From: Desulfamplus sp.
GTDB taxonomy: Bacteria; Desulfobacterota; Desulfobacteria; Desulfobacterales; Desulfobacteraceae
Length of the DNA stretch: 7,426 nt
NCBI GenBank assembly: GCA_015231395.1
Contig: JADGBP010000100.1
Location: 1 to 7,426, forward strand
Direction of reading: 5' to 3'
Position numbers and translations under genes: made by a program. This document shows positions 5,834 to 7,426 of this stretch, in pieces. How positions within the stretch are numbered: the stretch's first letter is position 1; the number at the start of each line of letters is the position of its first letter. The notes under the pieces are model-generated. The model saw nothing but the letters and a program-made list of their open reading frames with translations, had not been told where the DNA came from and did not search any database.

Positions 5834-6166
5834 ATGAAACAATATTTAATAGACGGGCTTAGTTCCCATGATTATGAAAAATTAAAGAAATATTGCAATG
5901 AAACCTTTGGTCTTCCCTCACTTGGTTCAATTTACTGGGTTGAAATAGACCCGGTCATTCTTGATGAACAACAAAAAGCTCATGTGGAATGTCAGCCGCA
6001 CTATTTTGCTTTTGAGCTTGAAAGCCAGCACCTTTCTTGTGAGCTGTTGGTTAGAATTAAAAAAAGTATAAAATGCGACTGCATGCACTATGCAGACCAA
6101 AAACAGAGGGAATGGATCATGAACATGGTTGACCGAATTCTTGACGCTCTTGACATCACCATATAG
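5834..6166 (+). CDS. Conserved-looking hypothetical protein, 110 residues
   Basis: The product begins MKQYLIDGLSSHDYEKLKKY and is soluble, with no signal peptide or membrane segment. It has an IYWVEID strand (33-39), a central ECQPHYFAFELE block (52-63), SCELLVRIK (68-76) and CDCMHYADQKQREWI (81-95), then an amphipathic C-terminal helix. Cysteines C53, C69, C81 and C83 could form a metal site, but this is inference. I do not recognise a named family. The start at ATG 5834 has only a weak TGAG about eight bases upstream; no other in-frame start precedes the YLIDGL block. RNase J starts 58 bp downstream on the same strand with no terminator between, so the two are probably co-transcribed. This placement might mean a role linked to RNA decay, though adjacency alone is weak evidence. 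Confidence 0.72.
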   Translation: MKQYLIDGLSSHDYEKLKKYCNETFGLPSLGSIYWVEIDPVILDEQQKAHVECQPHYFAFELESQHLSCELLVRIKKSIKCDCMHYADQKQREWIMNMVDRILDALDITI

Positions 6167-6186
6167 CCCATCAAAATAATCCATGT

Positions 6187-6198
6187 AAAATGCATTTT
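6187..6198. repeat. Perfect 12 bp palindrome AAAATGCATTTT before RNase J
   Basis: The palindrome lies in the 58 bp gap between the 110-residue gene and rnj, 26 bases before the rnj start codon. Flanking GT and CAC nearly extend it. Similar cores (AAAACGCATTTT, AAAACACATTTT) head the ~60 bp repeat units at 5583 and 5645. It may be a protein-binding site or a repeat remnant; in AT-rich DNA chance is also possible. Confidence 0.35.
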
Positions 6199-6224
6199 CA
6201 CAGTAATCGGAGAATTTGAAAGCA

Positions 6225-7426
6225 ATGCTGAAGATAATACCTCTTGGCGGTCTAGGTGAGATTGGTCTCAATATGATGGTGGTAGAATATGAAGAGACCA
6301 TCTTTATTATTGACGCAGGGCTTATGTTTCCTGAAGATTACATGCTGGGTGTTGATATTGTCATTCCTGACATGGATTACCTGCGTGATAACAAGGATAA
6401 GGTTAAAGCCATTATTCTGACTCATGCACATGAGGATCACATCGGAGCAGTCACATACCTGCTCCGTGAAATATCTGTTCCGGTTTACGCCACTGCCTTT
6501 ACATTGAGGCTTGTTCAAAATAAACTACAGGAGTTTGATCTTCACCATACTGCTGTTCTTAAACAGGTGCATCCAGGGGAGAGCATCTCCATCGATCCGT
6601 TTAACATTGAATTCATAAGGGTCAGCCACAGCACTGTAGATGGCGTGGCTTTGGCAATTCAGACACCCTTGGGATTAATTGTCCATACCGGCGACTTTAA
6701 AATCAACCACTGCTTTGAAGATGGCAATGTAACAGATATCTCCCGTTTTGCTCGTCTTGGTGAAGAGGGTGTGCTCGCACTTTTTTCTGACTCAACCAAT
6801 GTTGAAAGAGAAGGCTACACCGACTCTGACCAGAAGGTGGGAGAAGCCCTTGCCCAGATTGTATCGGAGAGTAGTGGAAGAGTTATTATTGCCCTGTTTG
6901 CCTCGAATATCCTAAGAATCCAGCAGATCATAAATATTGCAATTCATGCACGCCGCAAGATTGTATTTAACGGAAGAAGCATTGAACAGACAGTAGCGGC
7001 TGCTAAAGATCTTGGCTATCTTTCCTATCCTGAGAAGATGACAATGGATGTCAAAAAGGTCAATTCCCTGCCAGACTCCGAGGTTCTCATCATTACTACC
7101 GGAAGTCAGGGCGAACCAATGTCAGCCCTTGCCCGCATGTCAACAGGATTCCACAAACAGGTGAACATACGAAGGGGAGACAGTGTCATTCTCTCCTCAA
7201 AATCAATCCCTGGCAATGAAAAAGCCATCTCCAACATTATCAACAATCTATACCGCAGAGGGGCAAGAGTGGTTTATGACAAGATTGCTCCTGTTCATGT
7301 GTCAGGTCATGCCTGTCAGGAAGAGCTTAAGCTGATGATAAGCCTTACCCGTCCTGAATATTTTATTCCTATCCACGGAGAATACAGACATTTAGTGACC
7401 CATGCACGTCTTGCTGAAAAACTTGG
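6225..7426 (+). CDS. rnj: Ribonuclease J, N-terminal ~400 residues (gene runs off the right edge)
   Basis: RNase J is a metallo-beta-lactamase/beta-CASP nuclease with 5'-3' exonuclease and endonuclease activity in mRNA decay and rRNA maturation. The frame starts MLKIIPLGGLGEIGLN and shows the zinc motif HAHEDH (67-72), SHS with H135, HTGDFK with D157, TGSQGEP (292-298), the VSGHACQEE histidine H362 and IPIHGEYRH with H384. All expected catalytic positions in the visible part are present. Family members are about 550 residues, so the C-terminal dimerisation region is missing only because the window ends. ATG 6225 has GGAGA at 6209-6213 eleven bases upstream; a TTG at 6216 sits too close to it. 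The frame is closed upstream by TAA at 6204-6206. The gene follows the 110-residue gene and is probably in its operon. Confidence 0.93.
   Translation, partial: MLKIIPLGGLGEIGLNMMVVEYEETIFIIDAGLMFPEDYMLGVDIVIPDMDYLRDNKDKVKAIILTHAHEDHIGAVTYLLREISVPVYATAFTLRLVQNKLQEFDLHHTAVLKQVHPGESISIDPFNIEFIRVSHSTVDGVALAIQTPLGLIVHTGDFKINHCFEDGNVTDISRFARLGEEGVLALFSDSTNVEREGYTDSDQKVGEALAQIVSESSGRVIIALFASNILRIQQIINIAIHARRKIVFNGRSIEQTVAAAKDLGYLSYPEKMTMDVKKVNSLPDSEVLIITTGSQGEPMSALARMSTGFHKQVNIRRGDSVILSSKSIPGNEKAISNIINNLYRRGARVVYDKIAPVHVSGHACQEELKLMISLTRPEYFIPIHGEYRHLVTHARLAEKL

Noticed and set aside
5927..6518. Minus-strand frames opposite the 110-residue gene and RNase J
   Set aside because: They overlap clear coding sequence on the plus strand and show no recognisable protein features.

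Overview
The window looks like chromosomal DNA from an AT-rich, Gram-negative-type bacterium. The HisC, NamZ and RNase J sequences, together with the repeat-rich spacers, suggest a sulfate-reducing Desulfobacterota (Desulfobacterales-like) genome. That assignment rests on sequence impression only; no 16S or other marker gene is present.

Layout: (1) At the left edge, the last ~31 codons of a CheW-like chemotaxis coupling protein (+ strand, 2-97) run head-on into hisC (- strand, 36-1013). HisC loses its usual C-terminal 40-50 residues exactly where the CheW-like gene ends, so hisC is probably broken. (2) A divergent spacer (1014-1321) holds a good sigma70-type promoter for hisC and one copy of a dispersed ~60 bp repeat. 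(3) A + strand run follows: namZ (DUF1343 exo-beta-N-acetylmuramidase, 1322-2749), rnhA (RNase HI, 2742-3380, overlapping namZ by 8 bp) and a radical SAM protein of unknown function (3427-4833). (4) A convergent - strand gene for a small phospholipase A2-like protein (4865-5269) is preceded by three tandem hairpin repeats (5285-5437). (5) A gene-free stretch (5438-5833) is largely several more copies of the ~60 bp repeat. (6) An uncharacterised 110-residue protein (5834-6166) is followed by RNase J (6225 to the right edge, incomplete).

The genes do not form one pathway. namZ acts on peptidoglycan fragments; rnhA and rnj act on RNA; hisC belongs to histidine synthesis. The common theme is in-frame sequence repetition. 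NamZ carries a 12-residue tandem repeat inserted in a conserved loop, RNase H has a 12-residue repeat leader (nested in a 72 bp duplication), the radical SAM protein starts with four 5-residue degenerate repeats, and the PLA2-like protein starts with two 7-residue repeats. With the two families of intergenic repeats, this suggests a genome in which short tandem duplications and dispersed repeats accumulate readily.

No complete mobile element, tRNA, rRNA or CRISPR array was seen. The best candidates for something undescribed are the hairpin array next to the PLA2-like gene, the dispersed ~60 bp repeat family and the in-frame 36 bp repeats in adjacent genes.
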